Shown piece by piece: positions 6,083 through 7,494 of a stretch of 7,494 bases of DNA. The stretch comes from Rickettsia typhi (GTDB taxonomy: Bacteria > Pseudomonadota > Alphaproteobacteria > Rickettsiales > UBA1997). The notes beneath the pieces are model-generated. The model was given only the letters and a program-made list of their open reading frames with translations, made no database searches and was not told the origin of the DNA. The DNA lies in assembly GCA_945874115.1 (NCBI GenBank), contig CAMCFD010000073.1, forward strand, positions 1 through 7,494, read 5' to 3'. A program made the position numbers and the translations under genes. The first letter of the stretch is position 1, and every line of letters begins with the position of its first letter.

Positions 6083-7494
6083 TCAAGTTTTTGATAGGTG
6101 CGGCTGGCTGTCTGGTTGAAGTCGAGACGCACCACCAGTGGCCGTCGCGAGAGTGGTTGAACTTGGCACAATTCGCCTATCTGCTGCGGCTTCTAGTGCT
6201 CTTGCACCAGTTTTTTGCGTTGTTGGCGCAATTTCTCGAAAAAATCTATTAATAGTCGTGCATGAGGCTTGGTGTGTTGCGGCGTAATTTTTCGTAACAT
6301 TTGCGATAATTTCGCGAAAATCGTGGCGAGATTGTATGCCAAAAATATTTATGCCATCTGTTCTGGTGATAAGTTCTAGGCGGTGCAAAAGTTCTTCTTG
6401 AGAGGGATTCGTCTCGAATAAATAGCGTTTTAAAACTTTATCCAAAGTTTGTGGCGTAAAGACATTCCAAGTGCTTTCGCCTCTTTCATTCACCGATGGA
6501 ATTTGATCCTTTAACAATCTGTTGACAAAAGTTGCAACAGGATTTTCTGTGGCGGGAAGATTTAAATATTCGATAAAATTTCTAAAATTGCTAAATATTT
6601 TTTTTAGTTCGACAGCTTCTTGATCGCCTAATGACCCGACATTTCTTGGATTATCTGAAAATGGATATCGAATAATTTCGTCTGTTAGTTCGAGTGGAAG
6701 CAGTGGTCGCTGAAACGGCGTGGCCGAGTTGAGCCCTTCATACATTGTCTGAGCTAATGTTTCTGTGATATATTGATATTTTGCTTCTGATTCAATATTT
6801 ATCATATCTAAAACATTAGGATTTTGCGAAATCAGTTGAAACAATTCAAGAATTAGTGGTTTTGTTAAAATGTCTGTTGACGCAAAAATTCTGGTGATTT
6901 CTTGATATAATGGCTGAAGCTCTTTATTTTGCGCTATTCTTGCACGCAAATTTGCTGAAATGGCGCGATCAACTTGACTTAGAGATTGAAAATTTAACGC
7001 GGATAGGGCTAGGTTTCGCATCAAAATTTCTAATCCAGAGTCGAAGAAATTGTTGGACGAGATATCTAATTCGCGCAGTGTGTTATTTTGCGCAAAGTCT
7101 TGAGCGCTTGAATTTGGATCGCTAGAAAAAACAAGGCGATTTCCTGAAATATTCAAGGCAATTAAGTTTCTATTTTGAGCCAAATATTTCGCGCCTTGAT
7201 TAGTGATTTTATTATCGCAAAGATTTAAATGAGTGAGAAATTGGTTCGCGGCAAAAGCTTGTGCGCCAATTTGCCCGATGTCGTTGTTTTGAAGATTTAA
7301 AGATGTTATGAATTGACTTTGAGCTAAAATTTGTGCGTCAAGGTCAGTGAGATTGCTATTAGTAATTCTCAGACTTCTAAGAACTGGGTTTAGAGCCAGA
7401 GCTTGTAAGGCTTCTTCATGGATTCTATTGTTAGAAATATAGAGATTAATGATCGATTGACTGGTGGCAAGAGCCTGTGCGCCGGCGTTGGTTA
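6083..7494 (-). CDS. Leucine-rich-repeat protein, 5' end cut by the window edge
   Basis: The frame is open from the window edge to the TGA at 6085-6083, giving 469 visible residues; the start is outside. An internal TTG at 7183 could be mistaken for a start, but it sits inside a repeat and should not be used. Repeats run from the edge to about 7007. Four consecutive units are exactly 24 residues (7453-7382, 7381-7310, 7309-7238, 7237-7166), then one of 29 residues with an insertion (7165-7079) and one of 24 (7078-7007). The consensus is LxxLNLxxNxI, then GAQALAxN, the ribonuclease-inhibitor or GALA-like type that binds proteins. The last 307 residues are not LRR and are mostly helical. They hold LLPLELTDEIIRY (about 6670-6710), faintly like an F-box core, and end in a Ser/Thr/Ala-rich tail. 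It is probably a host-interaction protein, but no export signal can be judged without the N-terminus. Confidence 0.85.
   Translation of the reverse strand, partial: TNAGAQALATSQSIINLYISNNRIHEEALQALALNPVLRSLRITNSNLTDLDAQILAQSQFITSLNLQNNDIGQIGAQAFAANQFLTHLNLCDNKITNQGAKYLAQNRNLIALNISGNRLVFSSDPNSSAQDFAQNNTLRELDISSNNFFDSGLEILMRNLALSALNFQSLSQVDRAISANLRARIAQNKELQPLYQEITRIFASTDILTKPLILELFQLISQNPNVLDMINIESEAKYQYITETLAQTMYEGLNSATPFQRPLLPLELTDEIIRYPFSDNPRNVGSLGDQEAVELKKIFSNFRNFIEYLNLPATENPVATFVNRLLKDQIPSVNERGESTWNVFTPQTLDKVLKRYLFETNPSQEELLHRLELITRTDGINIFGIQSRHDFREIIANVTKNYAATHQASCTTINRFFREIAPTTQKTGARALEAAADRRIVPSSTTLATATGGASRLQPDSQPHLSKT

Noticed and set aside
6064..6252. A 62-codon + strand frame opposite the end of the LRR gene
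   Set aside because: It is antisense to the coding sequence, lacks a ribosome binding site and has no known motif.
7181..7183. TTG as the start of the LRR gene
   Set aside because: The same frame continues upstream as perfect 24-residue repeats to the window edge, so this is an internal leucine codon.

Overview
The window looks like part of an AT-rich genome from a host-associated alphaproteobacterium. This is inferred from two things. The RlmE protein has an alphaproteobacterial-type N-terminus (basic tail, then WLxRQINDPF and YRSRAAFK). Around the housekeeping genes sit several proteins of kinds common in intracellular Rickettsiales- or Holosporales-like bacteria: ankyrin repeats, leucine-rich repeats, a YopJ-like enzyme and a SIR2-like protein. 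I cannot name the genus. The left third is visibly poorer in G+C than guaA.

Left part, + strand (1-2072): the 3' portion of a SIR2-like gene whose start lies before the window, then a 333-residue protein with degenerate ankyrin repeats. Next comes a 142-base convergent gap (2073-2214) that holds a weak terminator-like hairpin and what looks like the remains of a small dispersed palindromic repeat.

Middle, - strand, read right to left (5962 to 2215): guaA (GMP synthase), rlmE (23S rRNA Um2552 methyltransferase), a YopJ-like putative acetyltransferase or cysteine protease, and a RimI-type GNAT acetyltransferase. The last three are packed with gaps of 2 and 9 bases, so they are probably one transcript. 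guaA has a near-perfect sigma-70 promoter (TTGACA, 16 bases, TATAAT). The guaA-rlmE gap is 110 bases and shows no clear promoter, so read-through from guaA into rlmE is plausible.

Right part, - strand (6083 to the window edge): the 3' portion of a leucine-rich-repeat protein with strict 24-residue repeats and a 307-residue non-repeat C-terminal region. Its start lies beyond 7494. It is followed by a weak terminator-like hairpin and then the guaA promoter.

The most interesting item is the 282-residue protein at 2743-3591. Its His, Asp, Gln and Cys residues fall in the order and nearly the spacing of the YopJ/PopP2 catalytic site, and it is co-transcribed with a core rRNA-modification gene. 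No tRNA, rRNA, CRISPR array or insertion sequence was seen. No gap without a gene exceeds 300 bases.
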